NCBI RefSeq assembly: GCF_001662875.1
Contig: NZ_JPVZ01000007.1
Coordinates: 1-64,000 of the forward strand
Reading direction: 5' to 3'
DNA: 64,000 bases
Source of the DNA: Thalassospira tepidiphila MCCC 1A03514
Lineage (GTDB): Bacteria > Pseudomonadota > Alphaproteobacteria > Rhodospirillales > Thalassospiraceae
Shown here: one piece after another, positions 9,945 through 18,203 of the stretch
How the letters are laid out: the number at the start of each line of letters is the position of its first letter
Numbering within the stretch: the stretch's first letter is position 1
Notes under the pieces: generated by a model
Told to the model about the DNA's origin: nothing
The model's database searches: none
What the model saw: the letters and a program-made list of their open reading frames with translations, nothing else
Position numbers and translations under genes: made by a program

Positions 9945-9984
9945 ACAGCATCAATGCTGTGGGGAATAGTCGGATCAAACCGAC
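9945..9984 (+). other. Two small hairpins in the leader of the autotransporter-like gene
   Basis: ACAGCAT/ATGCTGT (9945-9960, 2-base loop) and GTCGG/CCGAC (9969-9984). No T run follows, so they are not a typical terminator. They may mark the 3' end of the sulfatase operon or a leader structure. Confidence 0.4.
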
Positions 9985-10029
9985 AGGTGCTGCGCGTACA
10001 ACTTGGATACCATGATGGGGGGGGCTGAT

Positions 10030-11820
10030 ATGGGACGGTCAGTTGTTGGCCAGTTTGCTGGTCACTGGGCGATTGCGGGTGTTGGGGCGTTATTTGCAAC
10101 GGCGTCGCTGTCGGAGGCGCGGGCTGCCAATTGTGCCGCAGATGGTGGGCTGATTTTTGTCGGGAAAACAGCCGATAATTCGAATTCAGTGTGGTTGTCA
10201 GGCACCAGTTCAGGGGCGTTTCGCCTTGACGCACAAGGGGCAACCAAGGATAGCTGGAACCAGGCGCGGCGTGGTTTGCATCTTACATTGTCGGATGTTG
10301 TATCGACCGGCAATGGCGGCACGCACCATCTTTATGACAATAGCGGTGGGGGCTGTCTGCTTGATAACCAGAACCAGAAAGGCGGGGTGAACCTGCCGCC
10401 GATCGGACGGCTATTTCCTGATTTTCTGACACCCGAGGTGCCGACGGTTGTTGATCCGCCCGTGGCGATCAAGCCCCCGATCGGGATTTTGCCGCCCCAA
10501 ACGATCACACCGGAAATCCCCATCGCTGTGATCCCGCCAATCGGTATCCTGCCGCCGACCGGCATCACGCCCGAGGTCCCGATTGCCGTCAAACCGCCCA
10601 TCGGCATTCTGCCACCCGATCTGATTACGCCGGAGCTCCCGATTGGTGTCACACCCCCAATCGGCACGTTGCCGCCAACCGGGATCACCCCGGAACTTCC
10701 CATCGGCACAAAACCACCCATCGGGGTGCTGCCCCCGGAACCGATTACGCCTGAGGTTCCAGCAATCACCCCGCCATCGCCAAACGTGCCCGAAACAGTT
10801 GCCAATGCGCAGCTTTCAAAGCGCCCTGACGCATATCTTGCGGACAGTACCTGTGCGATCCTTGAAGGGAATGGGTATCTGTATCTCGATGAAAGCGGCG
10901 CGATCTTTACCGCACCCTGCACCTTGGTCCGTCAGGGTGGCTATGAGGGGATTACGGTTGCATCCTTGCTTGAACAGTCGGACGTGCCATTGACGCCGGG
11001 GCGCGATTTCATTCGGGAACCCTTGTGGAACTTCTGGTCGGAAACGCGCGGATTTTATGCCGAGGATCGTCGACATAATCTTGATACCGAAGGTTACAGC
11101 GGTTCGGTCCTGTTCGGGGTTGATCGCGAAATTGCCGAGGATACGGTTGCCGGTATTTCCGCATCATTTGAAACCAGCGGGTCTGATGGATATGACGGCG
11201 GGCTGGAAACCGCGGCCTATGGCTTTTCGGTCGGGCCGTATTTTGCCCATCGGCTGTCCCCGAATTGGGCGGTGCAGGGATCGCTTGGCTATATGTTGTT
11301 GCAAAACGATCTTGAGGTTGTCGTTCTTGAAGGGAATTACTTTTCCCATCAACTTTCCGCCGCGGCCGCGATCAACGGGCAGTATCGCTATGAAGAATGG
11401 ATCTTGCGCCCGCGCTTTGGCCTTTCCTATGCCGAAACCTTTGTCGAGGACTATGATCTGAGCGGTACGATCAACACCACGCCGGTGACAGTCAATATCG
11501 GCTCGGATCATTTTGGCTATGGTTCGGCGGAACTGTCTGGTGAGGCCAGCCGGTATGTCGATCTTGGCGATGACCTTTTGGGAATGCCCTATGGCGAGCT
11601 TGGGCTGCATATCGCACTCGATCGACCCAATGACGGAAAAATCCTTTCGGGTGATCTGCGACTTGAAGACACATCGCCTGTGACCGGCACCATCCGCGGC
11701 GGGATGCGGTTTTTCTATGAGGACCGGATCGCCTTTGACGTCGGGGCCGGGTATCTCAGTATCGGGCAGAACGGGCTTGATATCTGGGAGGCAAAGGCAC
11801 GGGTATCCTTTGCCTTTTGA
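10030..11820 (+). CDS. Autotransporter-like protein with proline-rich repeats and beta-barrel
   Basis: Surface protein of about 596 residues. A signal peptide (cut near SEARA-AN) is followed by a roughly 100-residue passenger with two cysteines, then residues 134-256 of 20-residue proline-rich repeats (core PPIGILPP..ITPE.PI), then a short linker with two more cysteines, and from about residue 330 a beta-rich domain with alternating aromatic residues (GFYAEDRR to KARVSFAF) ending in Phe, as autotransporter barrels do. The start is set at ATG 10030, where an eight-G run gives a ribosome-binding site; TTG 10003 and ATG 10012/10015 are in frame upstream. The proline repeats probably form a stiff stalk. 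Function unknown, perhaps adhesion. Confidence 0.75.
   Translation: MGRSVVGQFAGHWAIAGVGALFATASLSEARAANCAADGGLIFVGKTADNSNSVWLSGTSSGAFRLDAQGATKDSWNQARRGLHLTLSDVVSTGNGGTHHLYDNSGGGCLLDNQNQKGGVNLPPIGRLFPDFLTPEVPTVVDPPVAIKPPIGILPPQTITPEIPIAVIPPIGILPPTGITPEVPIAVKPPIGILPPDLITPELPIGVTPPIGTLPPTGITPELPIGTKPPIGVLPPEPITPEVPAITPPSPNVPETVANAQLSKRPDAYLADSTCAILEGNGYLYLDESGAIFTAPCTLVRQGGYEGITVASLLEQSDVPLTPGRDFIREPLWNFWSETRGFYAEDRRHNLDTEGYSGSVLFGVDREIAEDTVAGISASFETSGSDGYDGGLETAAYGFSVGPYFAHRLSPNWAVQGSLGYMLLQNDLEVVVLEGNYFSHQLSAAAAINGQYRYEEWILRPRFGLSYAETFVEDYDLSGTINTTPVTVNIGSDHFGYGSAELSGEASRYVDLGDDLLGMPYGELGLHIALDRPNDGKILSGDLRLEDTSPVTGTIRGGMRFFYEDRIAFDVGAGYLSIGQNGLDIWEAKARVSFAF
10429..10797 (+). repeat. Five to six 60-base tandem repeats coding a proline-rich stalk
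   Basis: Each unit codes for 20 residues of the form TPE[IVL]PI-x3-PPIG[IT]LPP-x2-I. Copies differ at many third positions and at four or five residue positions, so the array is old rather than freshly expanded. The first unit is longer and the last is degenerate. Confidence 0.85.
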
Positions 11821-11827
11821 CGGCAAC

Positions 11828-11863
11828 AAAAAATGCCCGCCACCCAAGGTGGGGTGACGGGCA
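11828..11863 (-). terminator. Terminator of the cytochrome c peroxidase gene
   Basis: TGCCCG-C-CACCC (11834-11845) pairs with GGGTG-A-CGGGCA (11852-11863). On the minus strand the stem is followed by six Ts (AAAAAA at 11828-11833). It lies between the convergent autotransporter-like and peroxidase genes. Confidence 0.8.
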
Positions 11864-11897
11864 CCGGATCAACTTGATATTGCGCGCGGATGCAATA

Positions 11898-12968
11898 TCA
11901 GTTGGCAATCATCGCGGCCGGTTTTGGCGTGTCCGTGCTGCTGACCGGCAGGATCGGGTAGGTGACCTGCGGTTCCTGACCTGTCAGGGTTTGAAGGAAG
12001 GCGGTGATCGCCTTAACTTCATCCTCAGACAGCTCGGTGCCCAGTTGTGAACTGCTCATGATCGCAACTGCCTGTTCCAGATCCCAGACCTTGCCGGAAT
12101 GGAAATATGGCGCGGTAAGCGCGATGTTACGCAGCGGACCGGCACGGAACACATAGTCATCACTTGCGGTCTGGGTGACTGCAAATCGGCCCTTGTCATC
12201 CGGTGGCAGGACTTCTGAGCCCGGCTTTTCAACAACACCGAACGGATAATAACCCGTACCGCCGACATTCACCCCGTTGTGGCAGGATGCGCATCCGGTA
12301 TCGATGAACAGTTCAAGACCGGTCATCTCGGTTTCGGTCATGATGGTGTCGTTGCCTTCAAGGAACTGGTCAAACCGGGAGGCCGGGGTGATCAGGGTTG
12401 CTTCGAATGCCTCGATCGCCTTTGCCATATTGTCAAAGGTCACCGGATCATCTTCGCCCGGGAATGCCGTTTTGAAATGGTCGACATATTCCGGGATGGA
12501 TTTTAGCACGGTCACGACACGTTCCGGCGTGCTGGCCATTTCAACACCGGCCTGAACCGGGCCTTTGGCCTGTGCCTTAAGGTCTTCGGCGCGACCATCC
12601 CAGAACTGGGCTTCGTTGAAGACGGCGTTCAGAACGGTTGGTGCATTGCGCGGGCCTTTCTGCCAGCCATGTCCGATGGAGGTTTCCAGATTGTCATCCC
12701 CACCCATGCCAAGGTTGTGGCAGGTGTTGCATGAAATGATTGCACTGGCCGACAGACGCGGTTCAAAAAACAGCATCTTGCCCAGTTCGACCTTTTCACG
12801 GGTGACGGCATTGCCTTCGATGGCGGGAACCATCGACGGAATGACTTCAAAATAGTCCAGCGCACTTTCACGAAGTTCGGCTGGTTCTGCCGCGATTGCC
12901 GCACCGCCAAGGGCACATGCCGCAACGGTGGACAGAAGGGCTTTGGAAAACAGGCGTCGGGATGTCAT
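11898..12968 (-). CDS. Periplasmic di-heme cytochrome c peroxidase
   Basis: Reduces H2O2 to water in the periplasm using electrons from small c-type cytochromes. The 356-residue precursor has a signal peptide (cut near AIAAEPA). Two heme c motifs are present, CNTCH near residue 80 and CASCH near residue 229, in the arrangement of the bacterial CcpA/MauG superfamily. The mature length and the segment GPLRNIALTAPYFHSGKVW match CcpA rather than MauG. GGGAGAGAG precedes the ATG at 12968. The upstream AT-rich region holds a possible Fnr-type box, in keeping with the family's usual induction at low oxygen. Confidence 0.92.
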   Translation of the reverse strand: MTSRRLFSKALLSTVAACALGGAAIAAEPAELRESALDYFEVIPSMVPAIEGNAVTREKVELGKMLFFEPRLSASAIISCNTCHNLGMGGDDNLETSIGHGWQKGPRNAPTVLNAVFNEAQFWDGRAEDLKAQAKGPVQAGVEMASTPERVVTVLKSIPEYVDHFKTAFPGEDDPVTFDNMAKAIEAFEATLITPASRFDQFLEGNDTIMTETEMTGLELFIDTGCASCHNGVNVGGTGYYPFGVVEKPGSEVLPPDDKGRFAVTQTASDDYVFRAGPLRNIALTAPYFHSGKVWDLEQAVAIMSSSQLGTELSEDEVKAITAFLQTLTGQEPQVTYPILPVSSTDTPKPAAMIAN

Positions 12969-13025
12969 TTCTCTCTCCCATTTTTGGTGGTTCGGGTACT
13001 AGACCAAAAACGGGGTTGTAAAACC

Positions 13026-13039
13026 GTGACATACATCAA
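13026..13039 (-). promoter_or_regulatory. Possible Fnr/Anr-type box upstream of the peroxidase gene
   Basis: Read on the minus strand this is TTGAT-N4-GTCAC, against the consensus TTGAT-N4-ATCAA. One half is perfect and the other matches at three of five positions. It is 58 bases from the start codon. A weak match by eye. Confidence 0.3.
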
Positions 13040-13135
13040 CTTTTTAATTAAATAACGTTTTATATCAATGGTTTAAATTGAATTTCAATAATGAGAATTC
13101 GCAAATGCGCCTTGGCAATCCGTGCGGGCCAAAGA

Positions 13136-13191
13136 AAACGCCCGGGTGGGAGGCCCGGGCGTTTCAGCCTTTCGGGGGGACACCGAAAGGC
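13136..13191. terminator. Two adjacent strong hairpins between DMT permease and peroxidase genes
   Basis: Stem one has 11 pairs, AAACGCCCGGG (13136-13146) with CCCGGGCGTTT (13154-13164). Stem two has 9 pairs, GCCTTTCGG (13167-13175) with CCGAAAGGC (13183-13191). The first is A/T flanked on both sides and could terminate either way; most likely it ends the DMT permease transcript. The rest of the 325-base gap (12969-13293) shows no gene. Confidence 0.65.
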
Positions 13192-13293
13192 GCAAGATGC
13201 CGGGGGACATAGCGACCGGGGAAGGTCATATGTTCTCTCCGATGGAGGGGAGAGATGCATCCTGCAGGGAGATCGTGGTCTTGTCTTCTTTGG

Positions 13294-14271
13294 TCAGGTC
13301 GTGCTTTGGGTTGCAGGCGTATTTGCCGTCGCAGCAAGCCGTTTGGTCTTTGCGGCGTGGCGATGTTTTGAAGCTGTTATCTGGATAATCCCTATCATCA
13401 CCAAAAGGGAAGAGATCCAGAACACACTGTCATGAGTTGGTGTCGGTGTGAGGTCGAATTTGGCGGCCAGCATCTCAAGGCCCAAAAGGACAAAGGGCAG
13501 GATGCTTGTCGACAGGATGTATTTCTCGACCCCGGCAATCTTGATGGATCGAAGGGTTAAAACCATTGCCGGCCCGCGGAACAGAATGCCGATCAAAAGT
13601 CCGGCAATCAGGGTTTCGGTGCCAAACAGCCCATCGGTCGAGATATAGGGGATCGCAACCGGACTTATGAATTCGACCACCGGCGGGGCAATCAAAAAGA
13701 CCGAGGCCGTGATCAACAACAACACCCCGGTAAAGCGCAGATGCGCCCAGGTGTCCTTGACCTGATTGTCGGGATGAAGTTCCGCCAGAACCGAGGACGA
13801 AATTGCCGTGACTTCGGATGCCAGCATCAAAAGCACGGCCGGGTTGGCAAACCCGCCGGGCAAATGCCAGGCCAGCCACAGGGCACCGGATATCAGGATC
13901 GCATGGCCAAGCCATTCCGAACGCCCCGGTGCGCGCCCAAGGATAAAGGTCGCGGCACGGGCTGCCATCGGCATGCCGGTTTGCGACAGAATACCGCTTT
14001 CAGGTGCGCTGATATATAAAAGGGATGCCGTCCAACTGACCCCGGTCAACACACGCAAGAACCCATAGGCCCAGTTGATCGGAAGGGCGAATTGCCGCCA
14101 CGGAATGCGGCGCCCCGGTGCAATCAGGACAAGTGCCATCCCGCCAAAGACAAGCTGCCAGCAGGTCATGGCATAGGCATCAACCGCAAAACTGGTCAGC
14201 GCAATGCGGTTGCTGACCAACATCAGGGCCCAGACGAGTGTAGTGCTAAAAAGCAGGAGCAATACGGGCAT
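13294..14271 (-). CDS. EamA/DMT-family membrane transporter
   Basis: Inner-membrane permease of 325 residues with about ten hydrophobic helices, beginning MPVLLLLFSTTLVWALMLVS. It shows the two-fold EamA repeat layout of the drug/metabolite transporter superfamily and a charged C-terminal tail (SKHRHAAKTKRL) that should face the cytoplasm. No conserved substrate motif is evident; relatives export amino acids or metabolites. No clear ribosome-binding site precedes the ATG at 14271. It is a single gene between the peroxidase and oxidoreductase genes on the same strand, with gaps too large for a confident operon. Confidence 0.8.
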   Translation of the reverse strand: MPVLLLLFSTTLVWALMLVSNRIALTSFAVDAYAMTCWQLVFGGMALVLIAPGRRIPWRQFALPINWAYGFLRVLTGVSWTASLLYISAPESGILSQTGMPMAARAATFILGRAPGRSEWLGHAILISGALWLAWHLPGGFANPAVLLMLASEVTAISSSVLAELHPDNQVKDTWAHLRFTGVLLLITASVFLIAPPVVEFISPVAIPYISTDGLFGTETLIAGLLIGILFRGPAMVLTLRSIKIAGVEKYILSTSILPFVLLGLEMLAAKFDLTPTPTHDSVFWISSLLVMIGIIQITASKHRHAAKTKRLAATANTPATQSTT

Positions 14272-14422
14272 ATGAAGAATTTTTAAAAGTTATGATCTTC
14301 GGCCATGTTGCACCAAACACGAAAAAAGCGCGACAGGAATTTCGGTATTAATATCTGAATTTATTTCATGAAAACAAAAGCCTGGTTTTCAGTTGTTTGA
14401 AAAGGCCGCGCGCAGATCGCAC

Positions 14423-16087
14423 TTATTGGTCAGACAGGATCCATCCAGCGGCCTTTTCGGCAATCATCAGGGTCGGTGAATTGGTGTTGCCGCTGGTGAT
14501 TTCGGGCATCACGGACGCATCGACAACGCGAAGGCCAGCAACGCCCTTAAGGCGAAGATGCGGGTCAAGAACGGCCGATGTGTCATCCTTGCGGCCCATC
14601 TTGACGGTTCCGACCGGGTGGAAAATGGTCGTGGCGATATCGCCGGCCAGCTTGGCGAGTTCTTCATCGCTTTGATATTGCACACCCGGTTTGAATTCGT
14701 CGGGCCGGTATTTTGCCATGGCCGGTTGCGACATGATGTCGCGGACCTGTCGCAAACTGTCGGCGGCGACTTTGCGGTCTTCATCGGTATCAAGGTAATT
14801 GGGCGCAATTTGCGGCGCGTCGCGAAAGTCCGCGGACTTGATCTGAATACTGCCGCGGCTGGTCGGGTTCAGGTTGCAGACCGACACCGTCACGGCGGGA
14901 AAGTCATGAAGATCACCGCCAAAGGCCTCAAGGCTCAGCGGCTGGACGTGATATTCAAGATTTGAATATTGCCGGGATGGATCGGACCGCGTGAAGGCGC
15001 CCAATTGGCTGGGGGCCATGCTCATCGGGCCGGAACGGCTGAGTAAATATTGCAGGCCGATCTGCGCCTTGCCGATCAGGCTGTTGGCAAGGGTGTTGAG
15101 CGTGCGCGTCCCATGCACCTTATAGATCGCCCGAATTTGCAAATGATCTTGCAGGTTCTGCCCGACACCGGGCGCATCAAGCACAACGTCAATACCATGC
15201 TGCTTAAGGAGTTCTGCCGGACCAATGCCAGACAGTTGCAGGATTTGCGGCGTGTTCACAGCCCCGGCAGACAGGACGACTTCCTTGCTGGCCGTAACGC
15301 CAAGTGACGTACCCGCCTTGTTGACGATTGCCCCGGTGCACACCGTTTGGCCATCGGCATTGGTCGCAAAGGTCAGTTTTTCGACCTGTGCCTCGGTCCA
15401 GACTGTCAGGTTCGGGCGCGACTTGATCGGGCGGATAAAGGCCTTTGACGTGTTCCAGCGCCAGCCGGACCGTTGGTTGACTTCAAAATAGCCAATGCCG
15501 GTATTGTCGCCGTCGTTGAAATCATCGGTCGGCTCGATCCCGGTTTGACCGGCGGCCTCGATGAAGCTGTCAAGAATGTCCCAGCGAAGCCGTTGTTTTT
15601 CAATGCGCCATTCGCCGCCATGACCATGCATCTCGGAAAACGGTTTGCCGCTTTGTGTCGCAGGGGTGTTGCCGTCATCAAGCTTGTAGTGATCTTCATG
15701 GCGCTTGAAATCGGCCAGGGAATGCTGCCAGTCCCAGGCTTTTTCGCCGGTGATCCTGGCCCAGTTATCATAGTCACGGGCCTGACCGCGCATATAGATC
15801 ATGCCGTTAATCGATGAACAGCCACCCAGCGCCTTACCACGCGGATAGCGTAAGACACGGCCGTTCAGGCCCTTGTCCGGTTCGGTCTGATACATCCAGT
15901 CGGTGCGCGGATTGCCAATACAATAAAGATAGCCAACCGGAATGTGGATCCATGCATAGTTATCTGCCTTGCCGGCCTCAAGCAGCAGCACCTTGTTCTT
16001 GGCATCAGCGCTCAGCCGATTGGCAAGCAGACTACCGGCAGAACCGGCTCCGATGATCACATAGTCGAAGTATTCTGTGGTTGTCAT
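14423..16087 (-). CDS. GMC-family FAD oxidoreductase (choline/alcohol dehydrogenase type)
   Basis: Flavoprotein of 554 residues oxidising an alcohol. The N-terminal dinucleotide fold reads FDYVIIGAGSAGSLLANRLS, the second FAD signature is YPRGKALGGCSSINGMIYMR, and the C-terminal catalytic region has TTIFHPVGTVKMG and VVDASVMPEITSGNTNSPT with the family His and Asn residues. It resembles BetA, but BetA-like members act on many alcohols, so choline is not assured: no betB, betI or choline transporter is nearby. ATG at 16087 (MTTTEYFDYV) is preferred over upstream in-frame ATG 16171 because homology begins there and AGGGAAGG lies upstream. It is divergent from a LysR gene that may control it. 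Confidence 0.9.
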   Translation of the reverse strand: MTTTEYFDYVIIGAGSAGSLLANRLSADAKNKVLLLEAGKADNYAWIHIPVGYLYCIGNPRTDWMYQTEPDKGLNGRVLRYPRGKALGGCSSINGMIYMRGQARDYDNWARITGEKAWDWQHSLADFKRHEDHYKLDDGNTPATQSGKPFSEMHGHGGEWRIEKQRLRWDILDSFIEAAGQTGIEPTDDFNDGDNTGIGYFEVNQRSGWRWNTSKAFIRPIKSRPNLTVWTEAQVEKLTFATNADGQTVCTGAIVNKAGTSLGVTASKEVVLSAGAVNTPQILQLSGIGPAELLKQHGIDVVLDAPGVGQNLQDHLQIRAIYKVHGTRTLNTLANSLIGKAQIGLQYLLSRSGPMSMAPSQLGAFTRSDPSRQYSNLEYHVQPLSLEAFGGDLHDFPAVTVSVCNLNPTSRGSIQIKSADFRDAPQIAPNYLDTDEDRKVAADSLRQVRDIMSQPAMAKYRPDEFKPGVQYQSDEELAKLAGDIATTIFHPVGTVKMGRKDDTSAVLDPHLRLKGVAGLRVVDASVMPEITSGNTNSPTLMIAEKAAGWILSDQ

Positions 16088-16278
16088 CGTTGTGACGCGC
16101 CTTCCCTGTTGGTTTCTATCGGTTTGGCTGTCGGCCCAAAGGGCCGCGCAACCAAAGGCCTGCAAAGGCAATTCCGATGGCCGCTTGTTCTTTTGATCTG
16201 CAAGCGGTCTTCATTTGGTGCGAACACCGAATGTGTATTAAGCGGGCAAGCTTCGCATAAATCTAATGACAAAATCCA

Positions 16279-16299
16279 AATAGCAATATTAGTGTTATT
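16279..16299. promoter_or_regulatory. Imperfect palindrome before the LysR gene
   Basis: A 21-base inverted repeat with outer arms AATA-x-CA-x-TA and TA-x-TG-x-TATT around a central T. It ends three bases before the ATG at 16303, where a ribosome-binding site would normally sit. It is a candidate LysR autoregulatory site. Confidence 0.5.
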
Positions 16300-16302
16300 T
16301 AT

Positions 16303-17214
16303 ATGACTCGTTTTTCGAACATCAACATGTTGCTGGCCTTTGTCACCGTCGCGCGCGAGGGAAGCGTTTCGCGTGCCGCATCGGTGCTGAACCTGACGCA
16401 ACCGGCGATCAGTCACCAGATCAAGCGTCTTGGTGAGGAAACCGGCATTTCGCTTTTCAAGCGGACATCAACCGGCCTGCAAATCACGCCCGACGGGCAG
16501 GCGATGCTCAAGAAGGCCGAGCTTGTGCTGGATGCGATGGACGAGTTTCGACGCAGTGCGCGCAAGCGTGCCGGGCGTGTGGGCGGAAAGCTTCGGATCG
16601 GAACCATCGTTGATCCGGAATTTATCCGTCTTGGCCGGATGCTAAGCCAGATGCGCATTGATTACCCCGATATCGAAACCGAACTGGTCCATGGCGTCAG
16701 TGGCGAGATGCTGACACGCGTCTGTCGCAATCAGATCGATGCCGGGTTTTATCTGAGCGGGCCGGATGTCGATGCTGATATTGCCGCCATTTCGTCCGAA
16801 GAAATCCACGCAATCAAGCTTGCCGATTTTAATTATCGGGTGATTGCCCCGGTCGGTTGGGAAAAAGAGGTCGCGAATGCCGACTGGACGACACTGGCAA
16901 AGCTCCCATGGATCGGCACGACGGACGCGTCGGTGCATTCAAGGCTGCTTAAGCGGATTTTTGATCAGTATGACTGCACGCAAAATTGCGTCGCGCGTGT
17001 TGATCAGGAAGCCTCGATGCTGGAAATGGTTCGGTCCGGCGTGGGGTTAAGCTTGTGTCGTGATTCCATAGCACTGCATGAAAAGCAGACCTTCGGCCTT
17101 GCCGTGTGCAACACCGTTTCCATCCCGGCCTGCCTGAGCCTGATCACAACCGAACGGCGCAAGGAATTACCGATGGTATCGGCCTTGTTTGAGGTGCTCG
17201 AAGCGACCTGGTGA
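16303..17214 (+). CDS. LysR-family transcriptional regulator
   Basis: 303 residues. The N-terminal winged helix reads MLLAFVTVAREGSVSRAASV with recognition helix QPAISHQIKRLGEETGISLF, and a two-lobed ligand domain begins near GKLRIGTIVDPEF. It is divergent from the GMC oxidoreductase, the usual arrangement for a LysR controller and its target, with about 215 bases between the starts. A 21-base palindrome ends just before the ATG, leaving no room for a normal ribosome-binding site; translation may be weak or leaderless. The ligand is unknown. It converges on the next LysR gene with only 23 bases between stops. Confidence 0.88.
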   Translation: MTRFSNINMLLAFVTVAREGSVSRAASVLNLTQPAISHQIKRLGEETGISLFKRTSTGLQITPDGQAMLKKAELVLDAMDEFRRSARKRAGRVGGKLRIGTIVDPEFIRLGRMLSQMRIDYPDIETELVHGVSGEMLTRVCRNQIDAGFYLSGPDVDADIAAISSEEIHAIKLADFNYRVIAPVGWEKEVANADWTTLAKLPWIGTTDASVHSRLLKRIFDQYDCTQNCVARVDQEASMLEMVRSGVGLSLCRDSIALHEKQTFGLAVCNTVSIPACLSLITTERRKELPMVSALFEVLEATW

Positions 17215-17237
17215 AATACTGTTTACGTGTTGACGGC

Positions 17238-18110
17238 TTAACACACCATCGCCAGGGCCGGGTTGGGAAAGCGTCGACGCATCGTTACGGCATAGAATGT
17301 CTCGACAATGTCGGGCAGAACCTGTGCCTCGATCAACTCACCACGGGCAATTTCGTCTTTGACAACGATCGGCGGAATAACGGCCAGTCCGGCCCCTTCA
17401 CGGGCCAAAAGGCGCATCATTGCCATATCGTCAATCTCGGCGGCGATTTGTGGCACAATATCAAGACGGTCACACAATGCGTCAAATCCCATGCGCATGC
17501 CGCTCGATGAGGATGGCAAGATCAGCGGCACAGTGCGCAAAAGGTCTTCAAGCTTGTCATTGGCGGTACATAACTTTGGTGTGCCGATCAAGCCGACCGG
17601 CTGGGTATCAATCGTTTTGACAACAAATCCTGACAGGGCATCGGAATCTGGCGGTTGGTTGGTCAGCACGACATCGAGTTGATGCGCGGTCAGGGCGTTC
17701 AAAAGTTCGGCCGAACTGCCGGACCGCAAAATCAGTTCAATGTCGGTGTTGCCCAGAACCGGGGCCAGAAAGGACAGCTGAAAGTTACGCGACAATGTCG
17801 AAATCGCCCCAATCCGCAAAGCCCGGCGTGCGACGCCCGATTGTTTCAGCGTGTTGATCAATTCACGCCCGGCAGAAAAAATTGCGTCCGCATGATCAAG
17901 CGCGATGCGGCCGGCCTCGGTCAGGATCAGGGACCGTCCACGGCGTTCAAATAATTGCTGCCCCAAACGTTCTTCCAGCTGTTTGATCTGACTGGAAAGC
18001 GCCGATTGCGAAACATGCAGCTTTTCCGCCGCCCGGGTCAGGTGGCCTTCATGGGCAACAACATGGAAATAACGCAGGTGATGATAATTCAGCTCGGCCA
18101 TATCGTTCAC
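17238..18110 (-). CDS. LysR-family regulator divergent from dabBA
   Basis: About 290 residues. The winged helix reads LNYHHLRYFHVVAHEGHLTR then KLHVSQSALSSQIKQLEERL. The ligand domain begins near ARRALRIGAISTLSR. It starts with GTG at 18110, or with ATG at 18101 giving MAELNYHH. It lies divergent from dabB with a 93-base gap containing an ATAGAATCTAT palindrome. A LysR gene beside DAB operons fits regulation by CO2 or bicarbonate status, but that link is inferred from position only. Confidence 0.88.
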   Translation of the reverse strand: MNDMAELNYHHLRYFHVVAHEGHLTRAAEKLHVSQSALSSQIKQLEERLGQQLFERRGRSLILTEAGRIALDHADAIFSAGRELINTLKQSGVARRALRIGAISTLSRNFQLSFLAPVLGNTDIELILRSGSSAELLNALTAHQLDVVLTNQPPDSDALSGFVVKTIDTQPVGLIGTPKLCTANDKLEDLLRTVPLILPSSSSGMRMGFDALCDRLDIVPQIAAEIDDMAMMRLLAREGAGLAVIPPIVVKDEIARGELIEAQVLPDIVETFYAVTMRRRFPNPALAMVC

Positions 18111-18127
18111 ATAAACAGAACAAAAAA

Positions 18128-18138
18128 ATAGAATCTAT
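18128..18138. promoter_or_regulatory. ATAGAATCTAT palindrome in the LysR-dabB gap
   Basis: An 11-base perfect inverted repeat with a one-base centre in the AT-rich divergent promoter region, a candidate LysR contact site. Confidence 0.4.
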
Positions 18139-18203
18139 ATATTTTAATTTACCATGGCTTTGACCCTATTGTCTGCGGAAATCGAGCGGATTGGAGATAA
18201 CCA

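Noticed and set aside
10429-10797. 60-base repeats considered as a mobile or non-coding array
   Set aside because: They are in frame within a protein with a signal peptide and barrel, and codon variation keeps the amino acids.
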